Part shown: positions 1 to 11,358 of the stretch, piece after piece
How positions within the stretch are numbered: position 1 is the stretch's first letter
How the letters are laid out: each line of letters begins with the position of its first letter
From: Marasmius tenuissimus
Lineage: Eukaryota > Basidiomycota > Agaricomycetes > Agaricales > Marasmiaceae
NCBI GenBank assembly: GCA_029532415.1
Contig: JAQOTA010000020.1
Location: forward strand, 744,001 to 808,000
Direction: 5' to 3'
Length of the DNA stretch: 64,000 bases
Made by a program: the position numbers and the translations under genes
Notes under the pieces: model-generated
Told to the model about the DNA's origin: nothing
The model's database searches: none
Seen by the model: only the letters and a program-made list of their open reading frames with translations

Positions 1-2590
1 CCGGTGCATTCTGCGCAACTCGCGGCAAGCTTCACTCTCCGGTATCATCCTTGACACTCGTTAGGAGGTACTCAAATTCGTTATTTTCTACTGGTTTCGT
101 GCTCACGGATTCTTGCTCTTTTTCCGGATTTCGTAAAAGTTTTAATACTGCTATATAGTCCGTTCCTGCTCGCAACCAGGTACAGCGGGTTTCGTACTAC
201 CTAACAGGTATTGAGGTATGAAATGGCCTTACAACTGTTCGGGTATTTTGCTGATGCCAATAGCTGAAGGACATGTCTATATGTTTCGCGTCGGCCGGGA
301 TGTTAGTCTGGAGGCTGGAAGCCTCGCCACCTGTGATGCAGACCATATGAGCGTGCCAATGCGTCATGACGGATCCGTTCCTACGTACCCCAGAGTGTCA
401 ACGACGACCCTAAAGTAAATGACAAAAATAGGCCGTCAGCGAGAGATACAACTAGTGAACATTACTTCTACGTACCTCTCAACTTGATGATCGTCTCATA
501 TGGTCCCCGCACCCAGATGTCCGTTATATGCGTCAACAGAAGCACTGATACCACATTTTTTCCTCAAGTACCCATCGGTGCAATCCAAGAAACCCAATCG
601 CTAATGATTGAGGTTCTGATAAGAAGCGTTTCTTGCTGAAGAATACCAACTTGTGGGCGAGAAGTTTTGTTCATCATGGCTGAGGAAAATCGGGGGAAAG
701 ATTGGGCAAAGAGTCATTGTTTGGCTTTGAAGTTGGGGGACAAATCAAAAAGAGTCCCGAAGTTTCGGATAATCGGGTTGACACAACTTCTCTCTCAAAC
801 CACCACTACGATGCCGTCGGGCTTCAGCTAACCCACTGATGAATTCTTGTGAGTTTTGCAATTCGTCGTTCTCAAAAATATGATTTGATGTACAAATAGA
901 ATATGACCCAATCCCGTATGGCGTATGGTCGTGGCGTTAGGTTTACTAGTACCCACGGAGTTCATTGAGTAGGGTCATGAACATTTTGTCTGTTCGCCAA
1001 AAAACAGTTCCGACAACGGGGCATTACAAGGCTTTCTACTAAATCTAGCATAGTGGAAACTCTGAATTACTGTGATGTGCTGGAACGGTACTCAACCGCC
1101 ACCTGGGAGCTCAACCTAACAAGGAGGTAGATAATACAAATGTCCCGACATTGGTGGTGGAGATTGACACAATCTGGACACAATAAGAATATTAGCATTG
1201 GTCACCGGACTCGTAGCAAGGTTTAGGGCTCTGATATCTGAGCTTCTGTGCTTCGGACTCCGGAGCCAGGTCAATCTTCTAGCTTGAGCCACTGTCAAAT
1301 AGAGAGCTCGGCACACATTGATGCGATACGCCGCGCCACACATGTATCCTCATAATCACCAGACACCACCGGGCGCTTTTCAGCAGCGTCGAGCGTAGAC
1401 AAAGCGTAGACGACCGTACAGAGTACGCGAGGGATCCAAAGGGCTCTTTTGAGCTTCTAACACGTCTTCTTGCTGCGAAAGCACCTTAACTGTATTGACG
1501 TGCTCAACAGGGAGGAGGGGACCACGCGCATCAACTCAGCATCAATATCTCTGGATTACCAGACCGGCAGATCACGATCAGCGCCCAAGTGTCACAAACT
1601 ATCTGATGTTGCAAATTTCTGGGGGTCTTCAGTCTTGGACAGGTGAGAACAGAAAGTTTCATCCTTTTTGGAAGAGAGGCTCTGATTGACACAGGGGCTT
1701 ACTATACTTGAGCCGTGTTCTTCATGTATCTGACAGATTAGATCACAAATATCTTATGCACCAGAACGGCCACCACTGGCCGCGCTTGCATTATTCACCT
1801 TTCCTCATTTGATAATCGTTATAAAGTTATAGGACTATGGCATGTTCTCTTATTCCGTTACAGCTTGGGCAAGGAGTGGCTTGGGGGCGGCTCGCCACTT
1901 CTTGCGTTCTTATCCTTTACTTTTCCTTAACTGTTCGCTCTAAACTCGTGTCATGTTCTCTCACACCGCCGCAGACTTGTCAAACTAAATCATCCAATCA
2001 TGATCCAGGTGTGAGGATGCTCTAGGACGATAGCAATCAAAAATTGCGGTGTTTAGCTTGGGATATCGGATTCTGGACTTCACCGGAGCAAGGGATATCC
2101 TTTGGAGGTGTTTAGAAGAGCAGAGAAAGCTGATATGACCCTCCTCGTCCCAATTTCGTCCTATCAACTACAAGCAACAGTAACGATTCCGAGGTACGGA
2201 CTGAAGTACTCACTCCTCTAGGGACAGGGGAAACACCTCGGCATGAAAGCGTACTAGTTTAAGCCGAAGCGATGCGTGTGCCGCACAATAAGACCCGTTC
2301 AATAGTTCTCTGGACTTTTAGCGCGTTGATTCATGCGTACGGATGGTTCGAACCTCCAGAAGCCAAGACGCCTGTCACTTCCCGGCACCCGCATTCTTCT
2401 TCGTCGCCTTCACTAGTCTGATTGCTCCAAGACTCATACCTCTCACAACGCCGTAGCTTTGACCCGACAATTTCAACCATTCATTTTATAGTTCAAACCT
2501 AAGTACGTTCGTAGATATTAGCACGGTGGCTAGCTTTGAACCTTGGACTCCATATTGAACCAAAATAAGACACCTTAGCCCTACCCGTTC
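1..2590. other. No gene recognised
   Basis: I see no convincing gene here. Open frames are short (75 codons or fewer), lack recognisable motifs and do not join into a plausible spliced product. The last stretch is the upstream region of the hydrophobin gene that follows. Confidence 0.4.
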
Positions 2591-2601
2591 CCACAAAAAT
2601 G

Positions 2602-2609
2602 TATAAAAG
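2602..2609 (+). promoter_or_regulatory. TATA box of first hydrophobin gene
   Basis: TATAAAAG lies 67 bp upstream of the ATG. The same octamer at a nearly identical distance precedes the second hydrophobin gene. Confidence 0.7.
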
Positions 2610-2675
2610 GGTGGACAAGACTGCTCTCAACCTCATTGCACCGGATACGAGCGACAATGTTCAAGCATTTTCATC

Positions 2676-3137
2676 ATGAAACTCAATCTTGCTCTCTTCA
2701 CGCCCGTCATTCTCTCTAGCCTGGCTGCGGTAGCGACGCCCGCCAAGCTTCTTCCGAGGGTGACATGCCCGGCGGGCCAAATTGGCCTTTGCTGTCGCCA
2801 GCTCGTCTCGGGATTCGATCCTACCCTTCAACTTGTCCTCGAAGCTCTCGGTGTAAAGACTCAAGAACCAACCCTCAATATTGGAGTAATTTGCGATCCT
2901 TCAGGTCCGGGGGATTCTTGGTGAGTATTTTGTGCTCGTTCGTTTCCATCAAAGATACTTACGTTTTCTTATCAGCCCCGCGGGCCGTCAGGCAGCGTGC
3001 TGCGGATCCACCATATTCAGTAAGGCCTCTAAGATTGTGTCCCAACTCAGTGGGTCTCTCTGACGACCTGCGTTATCTCAGTTCCAGGACCAATCACTTT
3101 TCTCGGAACCGCCGGTCTCAATTGCCGGGCTGCTTGA
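2676..3137 (+). CDS. Class I hydrophobin
   Basis: Small secreted amphipathic protein that self-assembles at air-water interfaces and coats hyphae and spores. Three exons fit: 2676-2920, 2976-3019 and 3082-3137, giving 114 residues. The start follows a TATA box and opens a signal peptide (MKLNLALF, then a hydrophobic run ending at VATPA). The eight cysteines keep the hydrophobin order: single C in VTCPAG, CC in GLCCRQ, C in GVICDP, C completed across the first intron (DSCPAG), CC in AACCGS and a final C in GLNC. The last exon is the least certain: an alternative acceptor at about 3050 would give a longer C-terminus. The end (NCRAA) departs from the usual GCTPI-type tail. The first two exons are secure. 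Confidence 0.85.
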
Positions 3138-3299
3138 TCGGCTCTCTGATGGATAGTACCAGCCCGATTCATCCCAGGTGCTACGACGATGGATTCGCTA
3201 TTGGATTTGTATAAGGCTTGAAAACCCGAAACATTCTCGCAATCAGTAAACAAGTAAATACAAAAAAAATGTCAGCGTGTGTACGATTAGCTCTCGATT

Positions 3300-3790
3300 G
3301 GTATACATATGTCTTCTTGTCGGTGTTCAATGAAGTCCCCTCCTCACTCGTCCTCAAGGGGCACTCACTGAGGTACATATAACTAGAAAGATAGCACATC
3401 GTACCGGGCCCGACCTTCATTGCGTTTCATGGCAGAGCGGCCTCACGCACAAGCACCTAATCTCAAAAATCGCAGGATGCTGGGCTGTTCGGAGGGGGTT
3501 CGGGACGGCGAAAGGGCGTTTCGGCCTTTCTGAGTCTTTCATGGCCTCTCACCTTCACGAGCGCCAAACACAGGGAACAGTGAGTTGCAGCCGTCTATCT
3601 CTTGTATCTAAGTAGGTTTGATCACTCAAACATCAAGCATCGGAAAGTGAGGAAAGAATCACAGGGACAAAAAACAAAGTCGCGCCTCGTTCCGATGCGG
3701 GAAATCGAACCCCGGGCTGCTGTGGACCCCGAAAGTGGATGAATATGAAAGACAGCAATGTTAGCCACTACACCACATCGGATGCTACGA
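3300..3790. repeat. Duplicated tRNA-Glu block, copy 1
   Basis: This stretch aligns by eye with 3970-4475: both hold a GTCCTCA/GTCCTTGAG-rich start, a GTACATA motif, a GAGTCTTT motif, an AGGAAAGTGAGGAA motif and end in a minus-strand tRNA-Glu. The copies have diverged by many substitutions and small indels but keep order and spacing, so this is an old tandem segmental duplication of roughly 0.5-0.7 kb. Confidence 0.7.
3690..3782 (-). tRNA. tRNA-Glu (UUC), intron-containing, copy 1
   Basis: Minus-strand cloverleaf: acceptor TCCGATG pairs with CATCGGA, the anticodon stem GCTGT/ACAGC encloses loop CTTTCAC with anticodon TTC, and an intron of about 21 nt follows position 37. Without the intron the tRNA is 72 nt. 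The T stem carries a G-T pair where the second copy has the usual G-C (the highly conserved position 53-61), so this copy may be weakened. Confidence 0.85.
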
Positions 3791-3969
3791 AAAAGAATGT
3801 GTTAAATCAAACACGAAGACGCCAGTCAGATCTAAGACCGAAGATTTCCCTTTTCCTCAGCTTGAAGTAAGACGCAGCTTCGAACGGGGATATACGTATG
3901 TCTTTGGTCGATGTTTATGATCTTGTGTGAAACTAGACTCTGTGCTGTGTAAAAAATACCTCAGCAAAG

Positions 3970-4475
3970 TTTGCTGATCTTCGTCGGGGCGAGGACTCCC
4001 CTCTTCACTCGTCCTTGAGCTGTACTCAAGGTACATAGAAGTTAAGAATCAGATAAAAATCGATAGATTTACGCACCGGCCTCACACACAGCACCTGACG
4101 CCAGAAATTGCATGATACTGAGCCGCTCGGAGGGGTGTCGGGGCGGTAGGTGAAGGTAGACTCGTACGCTTGAGTATGTTTTGGCCTGACTGAGTCTTTT
4201 AAATGCGAGCTACTCACGCTCACAAGCACCGCGGTAAATTGATTCACGGGGGGCAGTGAAATATAAACTCATACGTAACTAGGTCTTGCAAATCGCAGAA
4301 TTGATGACTCATGTACCAAGCAGGAAAGTGAGGAAGAAATCACCGGGCAGGACAAAAAGAGACGTAGAGTAAAGTATTATTCCGATGCGGGGAATCGAAC
4401 CCCGGGCTGCTGTGGATTCCAGTAGATGCAATTGAAAGACAGCAATGTTAGCCACTACACCACATCGGACGCCAT
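3970..4475. repeat. Duplicated tRNA-Glu block, copy 2
   Basis: Second member of the tandem duplication described for 3300-3790, with the same order of short shared motifs and the same terminal tRNA-Glu on the minus strand. Confidence 0.7.
4380..4469 (-). tRNA. tRNA-Glu (UUC), intron-containing, copy 2
   Basis: Acceptor TCCGATG/CATCGGA, anticodon stem GCTGT/ACAGC with anticodon TTC and a perfect T stem CGGGG/CCCCG. An intron of about 18 nt follows position 37, with sequence unrelated to the intron of copy 1. The mature tRNA is 72 nt. This is the canonical copy of the pair. Confidence 0.92.
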
Positions 4476-5574
4476 GATCAGAATATGTCAGTCGAGTACT
4501 ATTTGCGCGAGAAGAAGCCAAACAAATTGAGATGATTGACGTAGTTTTGGAGGGGAAGGGCCTATAGATTGCTTCTTGAATCTCCCCTAAACCTATCACA
4601 TACTCTATTACTTCCCTACTGTCTCAACGTACTATACACGGTGTCGTGATATTTTCTTAGAGATCGTTGCAAGATTCTCGCTGTTCCGGGACCTACCGCC
4701 TTATACCGAAAGGTCAATCATTCGGATCGTCTGGTCCGAAAGACCTCAATCATCATCACGCATTCGCAAAGGTTTTTCTTCTCGCCATGTCACCGTAACT
4801 GGTCGACGATAGGAAATCACGGTCCCCTCAGATGAAACATACCGGCGGATCAGCGACTTGGCACTTCAAGCCAGGTTCCGAACCCGACAATGAGAACAGT
4901 AAGCTCGTGGGACGTGCTAATAAGTCACCCATTTATTCTCTAGCCAGGAGCTACATTTTCTCTGTTGTGGAACGCTTGAATTCATGATGATCCTTAATTA
5001 CAGCCCTTTGCTAAGAGGTTGGCACCCATTTCGTGGGGTGTAGATATAGAAAAAATATTGGTGAACGTAGACGGTGGCTCCGCCCATTCGGTGGATGTTT
5101 CGGACATTTTATGAGAAAGGGCGAGGTGCTTTCGAGGGGTGATTGCAGGGCTTTAGACGTGTTTCATGCGGCATTGGAGATGTTTGATGTGAATTCGGGG
5201 GTGTTTGGGGCGGATTTGAAGATGGTTAGGGTGGACTCGGAGGTGTTTGAAGCGGATTTGCTTCTGCTCATATCTCCTCTCCTCACTCTACCCTTCTTTA
5301 TTGATTTCACATATATCTCATCTTCCCAAGTTGTGCCATCCTATAATCGATTATTTGTGCCGCTGCCAAGGTGAAACGCCACAGGGGTCAAAGAAGTGAT
5401 GCACATACATACCTTTTCCCCCTTGGCAACAGTCCATACCGGATTGGAATTCATTCTTCGGTTCTTTCCCCAAGTTTTTCGCCACGTGAACTATCCCTGC
5501 AATTGATCCTGTCGCCCTCTGTAAACACTATAAACTCGCAAGCAAGGTCTACGCAGTCGTTCCCACCTTCCCTC
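4476..5574. other. No gene recognised; upstream region of P450
   Basis: No recognisable domain or spliced reading frame. A 113-codon open frame at 5033-5374 has no motif I know and probably reflects the run of GAxGTGTTTG-like near-repeats at 5150-5260. The final 200 bp should contain the P450 promoter. Confidence 0.4.
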
Positions 5575-7877
5575 ATGTCTCCCCTTCTTAACTACGCCGT
5601 TCTGCTCCTCCCGCTCGCGCTGATCCCGCTATTCAGGCAACAACGCCAAGCAATGCCTCTCCCTCCTGGTCCTAGGAGACTGCCGTTGCTGGGGAGTTTG
5701 CTTGAGATTTCGAAACATAGCACCGAACCGAGTTGGAGAACATACGAGAAATGGTCACGTACCTACGGCGACGTAATCTACTTCGATATCTTTGGAAGCG
5801 GAACAGTCATCCTGAACTCGTACAAAGCGGTTCTCGAGCTGCTCGAGAAGAGGTCGTCGAACTATTCGGATCGTCCTGGTGAGTATCTTTCAATTTCGGA
5901 TGAGTGAATGGACAAACTATAGGGTCGATGATTCCGATCAGATTTTTATGTGATGACAAGGATCTTACGGTCAGTTGCTCACCTATATGTCTCTTTATTT
6001 CTGGTCTGAGACCTTACAATTCTAGATGGACCTGGAATTTCGGCTGTAAGCACGTTTGACTTCCGTCGCCGGATATGACCGCTGACGTCCTCAGTTATGA
6101 GATACTCGGACAAATGGAAGTGAGAATATGATGCATCTGGTCTCGAGCGCTTCCTGTCGCTCATTATAATTCTATCATTAGACTACATAGCAAAACCTTC
6201 CAACAGTTCTTCAAGCCGCGGATCGTATCGGAATACTATGGAATCCAAAAGGCTGCATCCGCTTCGCTGATTGATAACCTCCGTTCGTCTCCCGAAGCTT
6301 TTTTTAAGCATGTGGAGCAGTCAGTTTCCAGTTCTTGATCTGCTCCCGAACTGGGAATACTCATGCTCCGTATAGTTTTGCGGGCTCGATTGTTCTGGAT
6401 ATCGCCTACGGTTACAAGCTTCAGCAAGATAACGACCCGTATGTGAGGTTAGCGCGAGATGCGAGCGAAGGAATGAAGCAAACCGCCGTGCCAGCGGCCT
6501 TTCTTATGGAATACCTACCTTGGATGAGGCTTATACCTGGTGCGTGATGATTCCAGGATTGTATTGAACGACTGGAATTGAGTTACTATTCGTTTGAATT
6601 GCCCCAGAATGGCTACCTGGCGGATCATTCAAGGCCAAAGCGAGGGTGTGGGCCAAATTTTCCGATGACCTCGTCAAACGCCCGTGGGAATGGTTGATTG
6701 ATTCTCAAGTGTGTTGTTATGCAGTTGACCACCGAAGATTGCGTGCTTACCGGTAGCTACAACTCTTACTTACAACCAGGCAAAGGGGACTGCAGAACCG
6801 TCATTTGCTAGCCAATGTATCGAGAATTTCAACATTATCCACCCAGGTCCCGAAGAAGAGATATCGCAGATGGAAGAAGTCGCACAAAATTGCGCGGCGG
6901 TTACTTATCAAGGTATGCTACCATCTGTCTGGAGTTCTCGACGCGTTAGCCTCTTGTACTCAATGCCAACTTCTGTGAAATAGCCGGATCCGAGACGGTA
7001 AGTCCGACCGGTCGATATGCTCGTAATTCAGTTATAATGATTATTTTCCTTCTAGACCGTATCTGCGCTTCTTTCCTTTATTCTCGCAATGACTCTTCAT
7101 CCAGAGATTCAGAAGGCGGCACAAAAAGAGATTCAAGCACGTGTCGGGACATCGAGGTTACCAGATTTCGAGGATAAGGACTCTTTGCCTCTTGTCGGCG
7201 CAATTCTTTCCGAGGTTTTGCGATGGAATCCTGTAACTCCGTTAGGTGTGTGTATCTACAACTCCTACTCACTGTTTAAACCTCACTTGAATCTGACGGA
7301 AAGGTGTTCCTCACCGGTCAATGGATGACGATGTATACGAGGGTTTTCACATTCCGAAAGGTTGGTTATAGTTTGAGGCTGAAAAATTCCGTGTCCCGTG
7401 TCCTGAATTCGATCAGATTCGACCATTGTCCCGAACATCTGGTGATTCATCGCTCTTGAACCCTTTTGCTGAATCTCCCCTAAAGCTCTAACTATCCACC
7501 ACGGAACATAGGGCTATCATGCATGATGAAGAGCTTTTTGGCGAAAACACAATGGAATTTGACCCTTCCCGCTTCTTACAACGAGGGGACAGAGTACCTC
7601 CACCCGAACCCGCGTACATCACTTTTGGATTTGGCCGGAGGTGAGTTATTTACTGGAAAGTGGAGCGGATTTGAGGACCACATATGCTATATACAGGATT
7701 TGCCCCGGCAGACATCTGGCTATGAATTCTCTCTGGATTGCTATGGCCCACTTGCTCGCGACATATACCATCGCAAGACCCCTTGACGAGGATGGTAACG
7801 AAATCGACCCCAAGGTCGAGTACACCCCAAGACTGGTCAGGTTCGTCGGCCTGAACTTATTTATGAACATTTGTTAG
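5575..7877 (+). CDS. Cytochrome P450 monooxygenase (agaricomycete CYP64-clan type)
   Basis: Heme-thiolate monooxygenase, probably ER-anchored, inserting one oxygen atom into an unknown substrate. The N-terminus is a membrane anchor followed by the hinge PLPPGPRRLPLLG. Further landmarks in order: SDRP, RYSDKW (C helix), AGSETT (I-helix oxygen-binding site, split by an intron), EVLR (ExxR), DPSRF, and FGFGRRICPGR (heme loop with the axial cysteine). About 14 exons can be read, including 5575-5878, 6095-6119, 6191-6319, 6376-6539, 6608-6718, 6780-6912, 6984-6997, 7056-7245, 7304-7360, 7417-7441, 7512-7640 and 7697-7877, with matching splice phases from the C helix onward. The junction between 5923-5969 and a small exon near 6027-6046 could not be made in frame with canonical sites, so either an exon is misread or the gene is damaged there. 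The substrate cannot be told from sequence. Confidence 0.88.
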
Positions 7878-10817
7878 TTGCGCTCCAGAGCCATTCAGGT
7901 GTAGATTCATCGACCGGTTGTAGAATACTGGTTCTCTGTGCATTCTTTTGGTTATATTTGTTCAGAACAGGAAAGAAAGAGATCTAGTCTGGGTATCGAT
8001 GAAAATGCTTCCCTAACCTACTTTGAAGTCCTTATATGATTGTCTGGCTTGTAGTCCTTTACGTGCGTGGCTTGGTCCTCCATTGTGGGGACCTGGGCGG
8101 GTAAGGACGGCCCGGACCCCTAATGAATCGTTCCGGATGACGTAACTTGATATTCTTTTCCTTTCCTACCACGACCACCAATCCAAGCCTCTTTTGAATT
8201 GCTCAGAGCCAGGATACTCTGCCGTGGCTAGATGATTGACAAGATGACTGACACCTGATAGGGTGCGTGACTCAACATGACAGTCATCTTTCGTGATTCC
8301 AGCTAACACACTTCCAGCCAACTCGCAAACACCCTTGACTTGCTCCCCATTCGTCCAACCTTTGAGCCAAAAGTATGCTCGGTGGCGTCAGCCAGTAGAG
8401 CTATTGTGCTGAACGGATCTTTGATTGGAGCTACGGCGACTAGATTTCTTGAGAACGTGCCCATTTTGAGATGATGTCTGAACGAAGGGGAAGCAGGTCT
8501 ATTAAAGTATATGCTCGCAATCAGCAGGTACGCTCAGTTGTCCTTGGGTTTATCTTTTAGCGAGCTCTCATGCGCATCAATGAACTTAGTAGAAAAAGAT
8601 CAGGGTACTCACGAATCGCACGAATCAATCGATGTACGACATCCAGCACCTCATACCCCCTGGGCCCGCGTCCCCACAACTGCAATGAGGGTGACTCAGT
8701 TTCGTTGGCCTGCGAAGCCTCCAAGTCATATGGCCGCTAGGAATGGTGGACATCGTAGATGTTTGAATGCCGCTGGTCAGATTGCCAAGCAGCTAAAAAG
8801 GGTGCGAGCTCCTGGTTTCTTGGGTATGTTCCTCTGTGCCTTTCACAATCAAATTACTCATTACTTGATTCATGATTGGTGAAGAACACTGCAAATCGAC
8901 AACTCTGCCCATACCGTTACTTCTACCCTTTTTCAAAACTTTTCACACTCGGTCCGTTATACCTTCGATATTTCTTGTCCTCGATTCAATCTCGAGGCCA
9001 CCCAAGCTTCTATTCTGGGCTAGGTCCCTAACTGGAAACTTTCATACGCTCGTTCAACGCCGTCCCATCCCATAATATGTCGTACAACACACACACCGCC
9101 CAGACTGCTTCAGAAAGCTTCAGGGCTATCAAAACAAAACGATTGTTGCTACATGCTCTTGAGCCCACCTCATCAGCTCACTGTAGTATCATCTTGTGGT
9201 GCCATTCTATGAGGATTTTTGTCGTTGGGATCATGTTCTCAGAGAAGTCTCGGTTGAGATCAAGACCTTCAATGCCGTGTTGAGCCCCACGGCGTGACTT
9301 TCGAGACCATGAATCACGCGGCCACTCAATCTGCCTGAGCTCGGTATCCAGGCACCGCGACGGTTGAGAACTTCGGACATCGGCATTCGAATGGGGTTTG
9401 TTACGCCCTGTCTGATTGGCCTAATTCAAATCATCGCACCTTCGGGTAAATTAAGAATTAGGAACGTCAGGCTACTGAACGCGTTTTGAGGACGGTCACT
9501 TTGTTGAATTGCGGGGAGCATCGGCCGTGTGGTGCGCATCCAAGGTGGCTCGTTTGACTCATGAACAACGCCACCTCATCATGATTCCTCCTCAATAGGC
9601 CTCAAAATAGGTAGCTGATGACCCATACGCTGGTCAAGGGGACCTTCCCTTACCACCCTCAGCTCACGCTGCCAAGGTGACGAGGTTTCCATGACCGAGC
9701 CTCCTGTCGCGTTTTCATAACCGAGGGCGTACTCTGTCGCGGATAAACCTTTCTTTGGCTTAGCCGCACTTTTTGTGCAGCTTTGCTGTCATACATAGAC
9801 AACCGCGGCACAAGTTTCTCGGTATCATTTACGTAACAGTGCTTGTGTTGACAATGTCAATCCTGTGCAGCCACAACAAATGCTCGCACATCGTCGAAGC
9901 TCGGAAACTTTCGAGCCAAGACTCCATAGTCGATGACAAACGCATAAGCTGGGGAGCGGCTCTGAGGAGGGTTGGTCGTCATGGGAAACGAGAAGATTGA
10001 AACATACGTACCCTTTTGATTAAAAATACTCTAGACCTTTTCCAAACGCCCCCCAGATTCACCATATGATCCCGAGCTCATCAACAGACTCTGGGCTATC
10101 ATCTAGTATGTCTCTCGTGAGTCGTTATATGTTCTTACATATACCAAAGTTGGCCGAAGGTCGTTAGTAACTCGGCCAGGCCTTAATAGCCACCAGGGCG
10201 AATGTCACCGATTATTCATTCGACATGCTGTTTCATGCGATTGGGTTTCTGTTGACCAACTGAAGATAGTTTACAACGCGGTAGCACTATGGGCTATTTT
10301 AGGCTAGCCGCGTCATACTCGCCAAATATGCATCAGGCACCGGACATCCTTCCTTGCTGCCGTTCGCCTGTTTGGGATTCTTGAGTGTTCATCTACCACT
10401 CCAGTTTCTGTACTCGACAACGTTGGCATCGAATACTCCCCTTTGGTAGGTTTCGCCTCCATAGGACGGTTCCATCTACTACACCGCAACGAATGGAAGA
10501 GGCGCCCTTCCAACCAAAATTACCATCGAGAAGGGCCAGGAACTAACAAACCACAGGTCCTACTGCTCTATTACGAGGAAACGTCGCGCCCAAATTGACC
10601 TATTGAATTTTCTGCGCGTCATTTCGTAGCTCTTTCCCTACATTTTACAAAAATAACTCAACTCATGTTCTCTCACAGCTCCACTTCAATATAACAACCA
10701 ATCTCGAAATTTCACGAAAAATCAGCAGGAAGGGGAATGTACAGACCGCCCGTCGAGTGTTGATCAAACTAACAAGCCACCGCGTCATTCTCCGCCTCGT
10801 CTTTCCCATGCAAAACC
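7878..10817. other. No gene recognised
   Basis: About 2.9 kb with no recognisable domain, tRNA or spliced gene. Open frames (longest 123 codons, 8511-8882) show no familiar motif and are probably chance. Confidence 0.4.
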
Positions 10818-10818
10818 G

Positions 10819-10826
10819 TATAAAAG
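10819..10826 (+). promoter_or_regulatory. TATA box of second hydrophobin gene
   Basis: TATAAAAG lies 62 bp before the ATG, matching the arrangement of the first hydrophobin gene. Confidence 0.75.
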
Positions 10827-10887
10827 GTGGGCAGGATCCTGGTCTTAACCTCATCACTCGAACACTTCTAGTACCCTCATCTTCAAT

Positions 10888-11358
10888 ATGAAGCTTGCTC
10901 TCTTTGTTCTCTCTGCCCTCTCTACCCTTGCGGTCGCCACACCCACCCCTGGTGGTGGTGGAGGAGGAGGATCCAGTGGCTCTGGAGACTGCAACACCGG
11001 ACCTATCCAGTGTTGCCAGACCGTGACGACCGCAAAGGACCCCGTCGTCACCCCCATCCTCGCTCTTCTCGGTGTTGTCCTCCAGGATTTGAATGTCGGT
11101 GTCGGCTTGACTTGCAGCCCGATCACCGTCATTGGTGGTGGCAATGGCGGGTGGTGAGTGTCTTTTTTCATCGGCGAGGGGGTCAAGTTTTCTGACCATG
11201 ACGTCCAAATCACAGTTCTGCAAGCCCAGTCTGCTGCTCGGACAACTCTCACGGTAACGCTTTGCGCCCCATACACCTTATAATCCGTGATTTTATATTG
11301 ACCCCGATGTCTTGCAGGCACACTTATCTCTATTGGCTGTGTTCCCATCAGCCTCTAA
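10888..11358 (+). CDS. Class I hydrophobin
   Basis: Secreted self-assembling surface protein. Three exons, 10888-11153, 11216-11253 and 11318-11358, join in matching phases to 114 residues. A signal peptide ([17 protein letters not shown]) is followed by a glycine-rich linker and the eight-cysteine hydrophobin pattern: DC, QCC, LTC, C completed across intron 1 (CSASPVCC) and the final GC in SIGCVPISL, the canonical class I ending. Exon number, phases and length equal those of the gene at 2676-3137, so the two are probably paralogues, although their sequences differ strongly outside the cysteines. TATA box 62 bp upstream. Confidence 0.95.

Noticed and set aside
10663..11223. Minus-strand 186-codon frame over the second hydrophobin
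   Set aside because: Antisense shadow of the hydrophobin gene, which has full cysteine pattern and splice sites.
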